Positions 16,364 through 26,200 of a DNA stretch of 33,687 nt are shown here, one piece after another. Source of the DNA: an uncultured beta proteobacterium (GTDB taxonomy: Bacteria > Pseudomonadota > Gammaproteobacteria > Burkholderiales > Burkholderiaceae_C); the NCBI GenBank assembly GCA_903924955.1, contig CAIYDK010000158.1, forward strand, positions 1 through 33,687. Direction: 5' to 3'. The position numbers were made by a program, and so were the translations under genes. Positions within the stretch are counted from its first letter, which is position 1; the number at the start of each line of letters is the position of its first letter. The notes below the pieces were generated by a model. It was not told where the DNA came from. It did no database searches and saw only the letters and a program-made list of their open reading frames with translations.

Positions 16364-19300
16364 CTACGCGCCGCTGTGAAACTGCTCCAGCAACACAGTC
16401 CATTGCTGGCGTGCCGCGGCCAGATGACGCGCCTTGACATGCCCGAAGCCCCGAATTTGCTCCGGCAGTCTGGCAAACGTGGTTGCAGCATCCCGGTTGA
16501 CCGCATTCAGCTTGGGCAACATGCCTTCGATAGCGGCGCGGTACGCAGGCGCCAGTTCGCGCTCATGGCGGCGCTCTTCTGTGTACCCAAACACGTCCAG
16601 TGCACCGCCGCGCAACACCTTGAGCGGCGCCAGCAGTCGGAATGCCGTTTGCACCCAGGGGCCGTAGGGGCGTTTTTGCAGTTCACCCGCCGTGTTCCGG
16701 TCTGCCAGCATCGGTGGTGCCAACTGGTAGTGGAGCTTGAAGTCGCCCTCAAACTGCGCGCCAATTTTAGCCAAAAAGGCTCCGTCGGTGTGCAGTCGCG
16801 CCACCTCGTACTCATCTTTGTAGGCCATCAGCTTGAACAGGTAGCGAGCCACGGCCTGGGTCAGGGGCAGTGCGCCAGAAACTCGCTCTTCGGCACGGCG
16901 CACCAGTTCCACGAAGCCGGCGTACTCGGCCGCGTAGGCCGCGTTCTGGTAGCCGGTCAGAAATTCAACACGTTTGGCCACCATCTCGTCCAGTGACTGC
17001 TTGGAGCGCGGCGTAAAGGCAATCACCTGCCCTGGATTGAGCAATTTTTGCACAGCAGGCCAGTCCAGAGCGGCCTTGCGACCCCAGGCGAAGGCGGTCT
17101 TGTTGTTATCCACTGCCACGGCGTTGAGTTCAATGGCGCGAATCAGCGACGCCAACTGCAGCGGAATCCAGCCCTTTTGCCAAGCGTAACCCAGCATGAT
17201 GGGATTGGTGTAGATGCTGTCGCCCAGGAACTGCGTGGCGATGGCGTCAGCGTCAAACGCACCGACGCCGTCTTCACCCACCACACGGGCAATTTCGGCC
17301 AGGCATTCGTCGCCCGGGTTGGTCCAATTGGCATTGGAAACAAAGGCTGCCGTGGGCGCACTGTGGGAATTCAGCGCCACATGGGTGCGTCCCTGGCGCA
17401 TGCGCAGCACCGTCTCTTTGCCGGCCACCACAATCGGGTCGCATCCAATGATCAGGTCAGCCGAGGCCATGCTGACCCGTGTGGTTCGAATGTCATCCTG
17501 CTCGGCTGCAATCAGCACATGACTCCAGGTAGCGCCACCCTTTTGTGCCAACCCGCCGGCATCCTGTGTGACAACGCCTTTGCCTTCAAGGTGTGCGGCC
17601 ACGCCCAGCAGTTGGCCAATGGTGATGACGCCCGTACCGCCCACGCCAGCAACGATGATGCCCCAGGCGCCCACATGGGATGGAACCACCACGGCCTGTA
17701 CGGTGCTGGTGAACTGGGGAATGGCGGGTTCCGGCAAATTGCCTGCGTCCGGCACAGTTGTCGACTGGGCCTTGCCCTTCTTTCGGAGCTGCCCACCCTC
17801 CACCGTCACAAAGCTGGGGCAAAAACCCTTCACACAACTGAAGTCTTTATTGCAGGTGCTCTGGTTGATTTGTCGCTTGCGGCCAAATTCGGTTTCCAAC
17901 GGCTCCACACTCACACAATTACTCTGCACGCCGCAGTCGCCACAGCCTTCGCAGACCAGTTCATTGATGACCACGCGCTTGGCCGGGTCCACCAGCGTGC
18001 CCCGCTTGCGGCGGCGTCGCTTTTCGGTGGCACAGGTCTGGTCATAAATAATGACCGTGGTTCCCTTGATGGTGCGAAATTGCTTCTGGATGGTGTCCAG
18101 TTCGTCGCGGTGATGCACCGCCACACCCTGCGCCAACTCAACCCCTTGATATTTTTCGGGTTCGTCAGTCACCACCACAATCTTGTTGGCGCCCTCGGCG
18201 CGCATGCTTTGCGCGATCTGAACCACCGAATGGCCTTCGGGGCGCTCCCCGATTTGCTGGCCGCCGGTCATGGCTACCGCATCGTTGTACAAAATCTTGT
18301 AAGTAATGTTGACTCCGGCAGCAATGCTCTGGCGCACCGCCAGCAGGCCGCTGTGGAAGTAGGTGCCGTCACCCAGGTTGGCGAACATGTGCTGGTCGTT
18401 GCTGAACGGCTGCTGCCCCACCCACGGTACGCCCTCACCGCCCATCTGGGTAAAGCCCACCGTGGCCCGGTCCATCCAGACCGTCATGAAGTGGCAGCCA
18501 ATGCCCGCCATGGCTCGCGAACCTTCGGGCACCTTGGTACTGGTGTTGTGCGGACAGCCCGAACAGAACCAGGGCTGGCGGTCCGCCAGCTTGATCTCGG
18601 CCTTGGCGCGGTTCACTTCCAGCACCTGCATGGCGCTTTCCTTGGCGTTCAGGATGGCCAGTTGTGCGTCGATGCGCGCTGCGATATCGCTGTCCACGCC
18701 CATCAGCGTGATGCGCTTGGCAATGGCGCGCGCGATGATGGCGGGCGACAAATCCGCATTGGCCCGCAGCAACGTATTGGCGTTCGGGTTGGCCATGCCC
18801 CATTCACCCCCGCTGCCGAAACCGGAACCATCGGTTTCCATTTCATTGAACTTGCCCAGGACGCGCGGACGCACATCGGAACGCCAGTTGTACAGGCCTT
18901 CTTTCAATTGGTACTCGATGACCTGGCGTTTCTCTTCGACCACCAAAATCTCTTGCAAGCCGGTGGCAAATTCGCGAGTCAGTTGCGCCTCCAGCGGCCA
19001 CACCACGCCGACCTTGTGCAGGCGGATGCCGACGCGCTGGCAGGTGGCATCATCCAGCCCCAGGTCCAGCAGGGCCTGGCGCGTGTCGTTATAGGCCTTG
19101 CCACTGGCGATCAGGCCCAGGCGGTCATTCGGACCCTCAATCACGTTGTAGTTCAGGCGATTGGCACGGATGTAGGCCAACGCCGCGTACCACTTGTAGT
19201 CAAACAGTCGGGCTTCCTGCTCCAGGGCATGGTCCGGCCACCGAATGTGCAGCCCGCCTGCGGGAATCACAAAGTCGGTGGGGATCTTGATCTGCACCCG

Positions 19301-19987
19301 GTCGGGGTCGATCATGGCGGTGGCGCTGGACTCCACAATTTCCTGAATCGTCTTCATGCCCGCCCACACACCCGAAAATCGGCTCATGGCAAAGGCGTGG
19401 ATGCCCAGATCCAGAATTTCCTGCACATTGGCCGGGAAGAACACCGGCGTACCGCAGGCCTTGAAAATATGGTCGCTCTGATGGGCCGCGGTGGAGCTCT
19501 TGGAGATGTGGTCATCTCCCGCCACCGCGATCACACCACCCCAGGGCGTGGTGCCGGCCATGTTGGCGTGCTTGAACACATCGGAACAACGGTCAACGCC
19601 CGGACCCTTGCCGTACCAGATACCGAACACGCCGTCGTACTTATTACTGCCGGGTGGCGCAAAACCCAGTTGCTGGGTGCCCCACAGGGCCGTCGCCGCC
19701 AGTTCCTCGTTGACACCGGGCTGGAACACCACATGGTGGGCTTTGAGGTACTTTTCGGCCTTTTGCAGCGACTGGTCATAGGTGCCCAGCGGCGAGCCGC
19801 GGTAACCACTGATAAACCCGGCCGTGTTTTTGCCCACGCGCTGGTCGCGCAGGCGCTGCAGCATGGGCAGCTTGACCAGCGCCTGCACGCCGCTCATGAA
19901 AGCGTGACCGTAGTCCAACGAATACTTGTCGTCCAACGTGACGGTTTGAAGCGCCTTGAGGATGTGATCAGGCAGGGGTGCATTCAT
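16364..19987 (-). CDS. Fused indolepyruvate ferredoxin oxidoreductase (IorAB-type)
   Basis: This 1207-residue enzyme oxidatively decarboxylates aryl 2-oxo acids such as indolepyruvate to the acyl-CoA with ferredoxin as acceptor, in aromatic amino acid breakdown. It is a single-chain fusion of the alpha, beta and gamma parts. Residues about 20-360 form the pyrimidine-binding part (SGYRGSPLGTYDQSL at 60-74). CSGCPHNTST (475-484) and GDG at 539-541 with N568 mark the thiamine diphosphate domain. Cysteines at 679, 682, 685, 691, 712, 718 and 723 fit iron-sulfur clusters. GVGGTGVIT (781-789) opens the gamma domain, and the last 200 residues are the family C-terminal extension. The start has GGAG eight bases upstream. 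It follows cheV by 98 bases. Confidence 0.92.
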   Translation of the reverse strand: MNAPLPDHILKALQTVTLDDKYSLDYGHAFMSGVQALVKLPMLQRLRDQRVGKNTAGFISGYRGSPLGTYDQSLQKAEKYLKAHHVVFQPGVNEELAATALWGTQQLGFAPPGSNKYDGVFGIWYGKGPGVDRCSDVFKHANMAGTTPWGGVIAVAGDDHISKSSTAAHQSDHIFKACGTPVFFPANVQEILDLGIHAFAMSRFSGVWAGMKTIQEIVESSATAMIDPDRVQIKIPTDFVIPAGGLHIRWPDHALEQEARLFDYKWYAALAYIRANRLNYNVIEGPNDRLGLIASGKAYNDTRQALLDLGLDDATCQRVGIRLHKVGVVWPLEAQLTREFATGLQEILVVEEKRQVIEYQLKEGLYNWRSDVRPRVLGKFNEMETDGSGFGSGGEWGMANPNANTLLRANADLSPAIIARAIAKRITLMGVDSDIAARIDAQLAILNAKESAMQVLEVNRAKAEIKLADRQPWFCSGCPHNTSTKVPEGSRAMAGIGCHFMTVWMDRATVGFTQMGGEGVPWVGQQPFSNDQHMFANLGDGTYFHSGLLAVRQSIAAGVNITYKILYNDAVAMTGGQQIGERPEGHSVVQIAQSMRAEGANKIVVVTDEPEKYQGVELAQGVAVHHRDELDTIQKQFRTIKGTTVIIYDQTCATEKRRRRKRGTLVDPAKRVVINELVCEGCGDCGVQSNCVSVEPLETEFGRKRQINQSTCNKDFSCVKGFCPSFVTVEGGQLRKKGKAQSTTVPDAGNLPEPAIPQFTSTVQAVVVPSHVGAWGIIVAGVGGTGVITIGQLLGVAAHLEGKGVVTQDAGGLAQKGGATWSHVLIAAEQDDIRTTRVSMASADLIIGCDPIVVAGKETVLRMRQGRTHVALNSHSAPTAAFVSNANWTNPGDECLAEIARVVGEDGVGAFDADAIATQFLGDSIYTNPIMLGYAWQKGWIPLQLASLIRAIELNAVAVDNNKTAFAWGRKAALDWPAVQKLLNPGQVIAFTPRSKQSLDEMVAKRVEFLTGYQNAAYAAEYAGFVELVRRAEERVSGALPLTQAVARYLFKLMAYKDEYEVARLHTDGAFLAKIGAQFEGDFKLHYQLAPPMLADRNTAGELQKRPYGPWVQTAFRLLAPLKVLRGGALDVFGYTEERRHERELAPAYRAAIEGMLPKLNAVNRDAATTFARLPEQIRGFGHVKARHLAAARQQWTVLLEQFHSGA

Positions 19988-20025
19988 GGGCGTGACTCCG
20001 ATGCCAATTCATAAAGGAAGGTTGC

Positions 20026-20071
20026 GCTACTGTATTTATAGCGCATTGCGCACATTCCACGGGGGCTACAG
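20026..20071 (+). repeat. 46-bp interspersed repeat, copy C
   Basis: Stem gctactgtatttatagc (20026-20042), 17-base spacer containing ttgcgc, then cgggggctacag (20060-20071). It lies between the cheV stop and the start of the oxidoreductase gene, on the strand opposite to both. It is the best-preserved copy together with copy B. Confidence 0.65.
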
Positions 20072-20085
20072 CCCTATTTAACAAC

Positions 20086-21039
20086 TTATCGCGACAGCAC
20101 TTGGCGAATGGTGGCGCCCAACTCTTCGGCCACGAACTTGGCGATGTAGGCGTCGGCACCGACGCTTTTCACATGGCCTTCGTTGGCCGTGCCGGTCAAC
20201 GAGGAGTGGATGATGACCGGAATGCCTTTGAAGCGACCGTCCTGCTTGATGTTGCGGGTCAGGGTGAAGCCGTCCATCACCGGCATTTCAAGGTCGGTCA
20301 ACACCAGGGCCACCTTGTCCTGCACCGTCTTGCCCTCCGCCTCCGCCTTGGCACGAATGGTCTCCAGCATGTCCCAGGCTTCCTTGCCGGTCTTGGTCAT
20401 GACATAGGGCACGCCCATTGCCTTGAGGCCCTGCTCAATCATCATGCGGGCTACCGGGGAGTCATCCGCCGCCAACACCACGGTGCCGGGTGGAATCTTG
20501 ACGGCACCAACTTTGGACTCGTCGATGTCCGACTTATGCTCATTGGGCATCACGTCGCGCAGAATTTGTTCCACATCCAGCACCTGGGCCAGTCGGGTGT
20601 TTTCAGCGTTGCCGTCCAGGCGGGCGATGCTGGTCACCAAGCCGCCGCCGCTGTTTTCGGCAGACAGCACATGCTTCCACTCCAGACGCACGATCTCGTT
20701 TACCTCTTCTACGGCAAACGCCTGCGTGGTGCGGGCAAATTCGGTCACCAGCAAAATACCCAACCCCTTGGTCGGATTGCAACCCACCACTTTGGGCAGA
20801 TTGATAACCGTAATCATCTGACCCCGGATATTGGCCACGCCCATGACCGTCGGCGGCATATTGACCATGGCAGTGATCTCCGGCATCACCAGAATCTCGC
20901 GCACCTTGAACACATTGATGCCAAACAACTCGCGCCGCGTCGTGCCAGGCGCTTCACCCAGGCGGAACAGCAGCAATTCAAACATGCTGTTGGCAGCCAG
21001 GTTGGTGCGCTCGTCAATATCCCGCATGGATGTGTTCAT
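20086..21039 (-). CDS. cheV: Chemotaxis adaptor CheV (CheW-REC)
   Basis: CheV couples chemoreceptors to the kinase CheA and is itself tuned by phosphorylation. The 317-residue product has a CheW-like domain at about 15-165 (FELLLFRLG, FGINVFKVREIL, IRGQMITVINLPKVVG) and a receiver domain at about 186-316. In the receiver domain the acidic pair is D192/D193 in VLAADDSPVARMM, the phospho-acceptor is D249 in LTDLEMPVMDG, and S279/S280 and K301 complete the site. No other chemotaxis gene is adjacent, so it is an orphan adaptor. The start at 21039 is typical (MNTSMRDIDERTNLA). An ATG-proximal GGA is the only ribosome-binding sign. Confidence 0.95.
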   Translation of the reverse strand: MNTSMRDIDERTNLAANSMFELLLFRLGEAPGTTRRELFGINVFKVREILVMPEITAMVNMPPTVMGVANIRGQMITVINLPKVVGCNPTKGLGILLVTEFARTTQAFAVEEVNEIVRLEWKHVLSAENSGGGLVTSIARLDGNAENTRLAQVLDVEQILRDVMPNEHKSDIDESKVGAVKIPPGTVVLAADDSPVARMMIEQGLKAMGVPYVMTKTGKEAWDMLETIRAKAEAEGKTVQDKVALVLTDLEMPVMDGFTLTRNIKQDGRFKGIPVIIHSSLTGTANEGHVKSVGADAYIAKFVAEELGATIRQVLSR

Positions 21040-21090
21040 GGCTAGTTCCGTGATAAATGGGTTGAAACGACTATAGCGAACATGGTAACG

Positions 21091-22308
21091 TCATCTGGCC
21101 TGTTTGGGCCATAAAACCCACATCTGCAGCGGTTGGCGCAGACGCCCGGCCAACTCACCCGCCTCCGCGCCCGCACCCACAAAGTAGTCGGCCCGCACCG
21201 CACCGGTAATGGCGCTGCCCGTGTCCTGCGCCAGCACCAGCCTTTGCAGATCGGTCTGCGCGCCCCTGGAGACCAGCCAGACCGGTGTGCCATAGGGAAT
21301 GCTGCCGGGGTCCACGGCAATCGAGCGCCCCGGTGTCAGCGCCACCCCCTGTGCACCGCGTGGGCCATCCGACTTGTCCCGCTCGGCAATAGCCTCTTCC
21401 CGGAAAAACGTCACCCGGGGGTTACTCCACAGCAACTCCTGCTGGCGCTGCGGGTTTTGCGCCAGCCAGGCCTTGATACCCGGCCACGATGCATCTTTGA
21501 CCAACTCCTGGTCCAGCAACCAGCGTCCCACGCTGCGGTAGGGCTGGTCATTGGTGCCGCCATACGACAGACGCACCCAGCGCTGACTGCCGTCGCTCTG
21601 GGTGATGCGTACCCGACCGGACCCTTGAATCTGCAGGCTGAGCGCATCAATCGGGTCCGCCACGTAAGCAATGGATCTGTCCCGCAATGCGGCTTGCGCT
21701 TGAGGCAGGGTGTCCATCTCCTGACGGGTAAACCAGGGTTTGCGCTGTGCCAAGCCCACGGGCGGTTGGTACAGCGGGATAGAAAAGGCCGGGGTGGGCA
21801 GGCGACTGGCCTCCAGAACCGGCTCGAAGTAGGCGGTCAACAAGCCATTGGAATCACCCTGTGCCGACTCCACCCTGAAGGCCTGCAGGCGCTCCTGCAT
21901 CCAGGCACGCTGTTCGTCAGCGCTGCCAATGCTCAGACGACGAATCTCGGGGCACAGTGGGGCCAGAGCGCCAACCGGTCGTTCACAGCTCTTGAGCCAT
22001 GCATTCCAGGCCTCAAACAGGTTGTCATCTGCGAAGCCCGGCAAATCCACCCAGGGCACCGGCACCCAACGCCCCGCACCCCGACTCAGTGTGCCCGGCA
22101 CCTGCGCTATGGCGAACGGAACGGGCGGCATAACTGACGCAGTCGTCTGCTGCGCGACCTCCGGTTGCGGGGCGTTGATCAGCGGAGCGCTGCCACAGGC
22201 TGCCAGGCTTCCTACAATCACACCAAACCACCCCAACAACAGGAGACGATGGATGACCTTGCTATTGCTGGAAGCCCTCGGCGCCGGGCTGATTTTGGTT
22301 GGAATCAT
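21091..22308 (-). CDS. mltA: Membrane-bound lytic murein transglycosylase A
   Basis: MltA cleaves peptidoglycan glycan strands to 1,6-anhydromuropeptides and is an outer-membrane lipoprotein. The N terminus from 22308 reads MIPTKISPAPRASSNSKVIH, followed by a hydrophobic segment LLLLGWFGVIVG and a lipobox SLAAC with C38 as the lipidation site. The body shows SNGLLTAYFEP, LSLQIQGSGRVRI, RVTFFRE, and the 3D-type region GVALTPGRSIAVDPGSIPYGTPVWL with AQDTGSAITGAVRADYFVG holding the expected catalytic aspartate. An in-frame ATG at 22320 is the alternative start. Either start makes the 5' end overlap a plus-strand 39-residue ORF. It has 405 residues from 22308. Confidence 0.92.
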   Translation of the reverse strand: MIPTKISPAPRASSNSKVIHRLLLLGWFGVIVGSLAACGSAPLINAPQPEVAQQTTASVMPPVPFAIAQVPGTLSRGAGRWVPVPWVDLPGFADDNLFEAWNAWLKSCERPVGALAPLCPEIRRLSIGSADEQRAWMQERLQAFRVESAQGDSNGLLTAYFEPVLEASRLPTPAFSIPLYQPPVGLAQRKPWFTRQEMDTLPQAQAALRDRSIAYVADPIDALSLQIQGSGRVRITQSDGSQRWVRLSYGGTNDQPYRSVGRWLLDQELVKDASWPGIKAWLAQNPQRQQELLWSNPRVTFFREEAIAERDKSDGPRGAQGVALTPGRSIAVDPGSIPYGTPVWLVSRGAQTDLQRLVLAQDTGSAITGAVRADYFVGAGAEAGELAGRLRQPLQMWVLWPKQAR

Positions 22309-22372
22309 TTGGTGGACCATGTTTTCGGGCCGAAAAAATGGTGAAATAGTCGAAGACAAAAAAGACCTATAG
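22253..22372 (+). CDS. Small single-pass membrane protein, 39 residues
   Basis: The ORF reads MTLLLLEALGAGLILVGII, then WWTMFSGRKNGEIVEDKKDL, so one hydrophobic helix at about residues 3-24 is followed by a charged cytoplasmic-type tail. It has the clearest ribosome-binding site of its neighbourhood: AGGAG at 22241-22245, seven bases before the ATG. It is divergent from mltA and overlaps its first codons antisense by 56 bases. Its stop codon TAG lies inside repeat copy B. I do not recognise a named family, though similar short proteins with a WWTMFSGR-type motif seem familiar from related bacteria. No function is proposed. Confidence 0.6.
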   Translation: MTLLLLEALGAGLILVGIIWWTMFSGRKNGEIVEDKKDL

Positions 22373-22412
22373 CCCCCGTGAAACAAGCGCAAGCAGCTAC
22401 TGTTTTCATAGC
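22367..22412 (-). repeat. 46-bp interspersed repeat, copy B
   Basis: Read on the minus strand: stem gctatgaaaacagtagc (22412-22396), 17-base spacer with ttgcgc, and cgggggctatag (22378-22367). It lies between the 39-residue ORF, whose stop codon it supplies, and the end of the nitrilase-family gene at 22436. Confidence 0.65.
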
Positions 22413-22435
22413 AAACCATACAGCCCCTGGTCTGG

Positions 22436-23254
22436 CTACAACAACACCCGGTGCTGCAAAGCGGGCAACTGGGAGCGCCGTTGCGCCAGGAGGGCGGCAT
22501 TCAACTCGGCACACACCACACCAGGCTCCTGCGCCTGCTGTGCCAGTACCTCGCCCCAGGGGTCTATGAGTATCGACTGGCCCCAGGTACGGCGTCCGTT
22601 GGGGTGCACACCGCCCTGAGCCGCAGCCGCCACAAAACTCAGGTTTTCAATCGCCCGCGCACGCAGCAGAACCTCCCAGTGCGCCTGCCCCGTGGTATGG
22701 GTAAAAGCGCTGGGCACCAGTATCAAATCCACCCCCTCGCGGGCGTAAGTGCGATAGAGCTCGGCAAAGCGCAGGTCGTAGCACACACTTAAACCAATCT
22801 GCCACACATGGCCGTCTTTGGAAGGCAACGAAAAACGGGTGGGCTGGTCGCCCCGCTCCAGCACGCGTGACTCGTCATACGCCTCGGTGCCATTGTCAAA
22901 GCGAAACAGATGCATCTTGTCGTAACGCGCCACGCACTCGCCCTGTGGGTTAAACACCAGCGAACTGTTATAAACCCGGTCCGGGCCAAGGGCCGACAAC
23001 GGCAGGGTGCCGCCCACCAGCCATATTCCCAGTGCACGTGCCGCATCCGCCAGAAATTGCTGGATGGGCCCGCTGCCAAATGGCTCCTGAATGGCCAGTT
23101 TGTCCGCATCGTGCTGCCCGATGAGGCAAAAGTATTCCGGCAACACTGCCAGTTCAACCCCTTCATGCGCTGCTTGCTCCAAGAGCGTACGCGCTTGCAA
23201 AAGGTTGTCTGACAAGTGACCCGTCGACACCATCTGGATGGCGGCTACTTTCAT
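22436..23254 (-). CDS. Carbon-nitrogen hydrolase, nitrilase superfamily (Nit-type)
   Basis: The 272-residue enzyme belongs to the nitrilase superfamily, most like the Nit branch whose characterised members hydrolyse deaminated glutathione as a metabolite-repair step. The catalytic triad is visible: E40 in LPEYF, K113 in YDKMHLF and C158 in LSVCYDLRF. Other typical pieces are SAFTHTTGQAHWEVLLRARA and SILIDPWGEVLA. The start codon overlaps the yhdP stop as ATGA, so the two are co-translated. In many betaproteobacteria tldD follows this pair; here mltA follows instead. Substrate assignment rests on the family. Confidence 0.9.
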   Translation of the reverse strand: MKVAAIQMVSTGHLSDNLLQARTLLEQAAHEGVELAVLPEYFCLIGQHDADKLAIQEPFGSGPIQQFLADAARALGIWLVGGTLPLSALGPDRVYNSSLVFNPQGECVARYDKMHLFRFDNGTEAYDESRVLERGDQPTRFSLPSKDGHVWQIGLSVCYDLRFAELYRTYAREGVDLILVPSAFTHTTGQAHWEVLLRARAIENLSFVAAAAQGGVHPNGRRTWGQSILIDPWGEVLAQQAQEPGVVCAELNAALLAQRRSQLPALQHRVLL

Positions 23255-26200
23255 GGAGCTTCCTTTGGCTTTGCTGGCACTGGAACGGTGGCCGACTTAT
23301 GGGGCACCTCGGTAACCCGGGGGTCAACCCAGGTGCCATCGACGAGAAACTCTTTTGTCACCGCGTCCAGTAAGGGCCGACGCAAAATCAGCTGGGCCAA
23401 AAAGCTGCCAATACCCCACACCGGATTGATATAGGACGCCAGCAGCGAGGCGCTACCGGCATTGATTTCTGGAACCACCACCACCTTGATGCTCTGGGTT
23501 TCCTTGGCAATATCGGCCTCGCCTTCCATCAGGGCTGCTGCGTTAACACCTTTCATCTGCAGGTTGCTGGTGCGGGCAATACCCTGAGCAATGGTCACAT
23601 CACCGCGCAAAAAGTCAAACGCAAACCCTTCGCTGAACACATCGCGAAAATCCAGCATCAGGCGCCTTGGCAAGGACTGCAGACTCAAGACCCCCAACAA
23701 CTTGGCGATACCGGGGTCCGCCTTCAAAAACTGCCCTGTCTCCACATTGACGTTGAAGCTGCCTCCCAGACTGGGATAATCCAGCGTGATGGGCGAGCCC
23801 AGCCAGGTCACCTGGCCTTCAACCTTGCCCTGTCCTTTGCGCACCACGCCCTTCATGCCAAAACGGTTGAACAGCTCACCGGCGTCGCTGATGTCGAGCT
23901 TGAAATTCATGACGGTATGGCGACGCTCCTTGATGCTGCGCCCCGCAACGGCAGGTGCCTGCCCCGCGATATTGATCCAGTTGCCATTGGCCGTCAGAAC
24001 GGCTTCGGGAGTAGTGATATTGAAGCGGTTGAGCCGCCACTCACGCGGCACATCGCGCGCCACCGCGCTGGCCGACGCGCCCAGGTTCACCGCATCAATT
24101 TCAATCCGGCCAAGCTTCTTGCCCCGCAACACCAGGTCTTCCACCACAATGTCGAGCGCCGGAATGCTGGCGGGCTGCTCATCGAGCACGCTTTCCACGT
24201 CCTGTGCCGCGCTTTGGGCCACATCCAGACGCGACAGACGCGCGAACAGGCGTCCGCCCACGGAGCCCGACGGCTGACGGTACTCCACATACCCATTGAG
24301 TTCGGACGCGTCCAGGTTGGCGCGCCACAACAGGCCTTCACGTCCACCACCGACAACCACGTTGTGCAACTTGCGTCCGCCCACCAAGATCTCGTGCGCG
24401 CGCACCGCCAGACCGGTGGGCAAGTAACCCATACCCACGGATGCGCCCGCCGCGGCCGCGCCAGACGAAAGATCTGCCCCTGCCGCGTGAGACAGTACGT
24501 CCGACCACGCATCCATATCAATACTGGCCATGCTGACGTTGGCCTGCACACTGTCTGAGGGCAAGGGGGTCGTCTCGTCTGCCGCCAACCCGACCGCAAT
24601 GGAGCCCCGCAGCACGCGAGCGTCTGGCCCCGAGACATCGCGCACGTAAGTAATACCGACCGCCTTACCCACGTCGAATTGCAACTGGTCCTGGGCACGC
24701 ACCACACCGTCGCTTCCCGCCACCAACGATGCCCGCACGGCTGCCGTTTCCAGACGCAATGGCAAGGGCACATCTGCCGCCTTGGCAAAGGGCGCAGGCA
24801 AGGTCAGCGCCATGCCCACCAAATTGCTATTGACCAACAGCTCAGGCACGCCACCGCGCACACCCAGCGTTGCGCTGTACGCGGTCGAGCCGCTGGCATA
24901 TTGGGCCAGTCTGGCCGCAAAACCGAGCTCCCGCGCCTGACGCAAGCCCTCTGCGGTTGCGGTCCCTTGCAAGCGCAACGTCTGGGGCACCGCCGTCTTG
25001 CCCGCTGCCAACTGCCCTGCAGGCGTGGAGGTCAGGCCGCCATCAATACGCACATCCCCGCCCAAGGATCGGGCTTGCGCACCGACAACCGAAAACCCGG
25101 TTTCCGAAAAATTGATAACGCCGCGCGTGCGCGTGAGGCGGGGCGTCTCCGGGGTTACCTGAAGGTCATTGCCCGCCAGCGTAATCGACCCGCGCACCGT
25201 GGCCCGGTCCACCGCGGCGATCGGAAGCGCCAGTTTGAACCGGTAGTCAGCAACACCGGTTGCGCTGGCGTGCTCCAGCACCTTGCCCATCAAAGGCCCC
25301 AGAGGGGAGCCATTGACCACGCCCAACACGTCTGTCAACGGACCCTGGGCCTCTACGGAAACTGCCACGGTTGCCCCGGAATACAGGTTGTCGATGACCG
25401 CATCGGCCTTGGCGATGCGCAAGCCCGGCATGGCAACCACGGTCGCCCGCGCACCCTTGATCTGCAACACCGCGTGATCAAACACCAGTTCACCGGAGAC
25501 CTGTGCCAACGCAGGCCACTGCGGGCTGCCGCTGGGCAGCAGACTGGCAGGTGCATAGGCGTAGGTGACGTTATTGAGGTCTGCTGAAATACGGAAATCC
25601 CCCTGCTTTGGGGAGTTGAAGGGGAAGTCCTCGAGATTGCCCTTGAGCTTGAATTTCACGTTGGAGGCCTGGCCGGACACGACCCCTTCGCGCACATAGT
25701 CCCGCACTTCTTTATGCAGGCCCCGCGGGAGGTACCGATGCACGCGCCCACCATCGACCCGGCTGAGCACGCCCTGCACGTCCAACAGACCCGGAAAACG
25801 TGCGGCAGGCTGAGCCGCATTGCCGCCCGCAGTTTGCCATTTGATCTGGGTTTCGCCCTGCACATCCGCGTTGCTAAACCGCAGGTTGGGCAGACTGAGG
25901 TTCAGCTGGTCGCCATCGGCTTTCCATTGGACCTCGGTGCTCAACTGATCCAACGGTATGCGGGCTTCGTCAAAAATACCCGGCAGGTCGATAAAACCGG
26001 ATTTCAATGCCAGATTGGCCTGTCCGCCGGCTTGATTGAAATCAAAGTCAATATCGACCCCCCTGAATCCGGGGCGGGCACCACTGTCCACCGGACGGGA
26101 GGCAATCTCCAGTTGCCGTCCACGGCCCTTGACTGCGAAGCGGACGGGCTTATCCAGCGCACCTTGCCAGCTGGCCTGCACCTGCTCAACCAGCCCCTTG

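Noticed and set aside
17048-20014. A 988-codon open frame on the plus strand opposite the oxidoreductase gene
   Set aside because: It is the mirror of the high-GC codon usage of the true minus-strand gene; its translation is rich in His, Gln, Arg and Gly, with no recognisable domain, while the opposite strand encodes a complete known enzyme.
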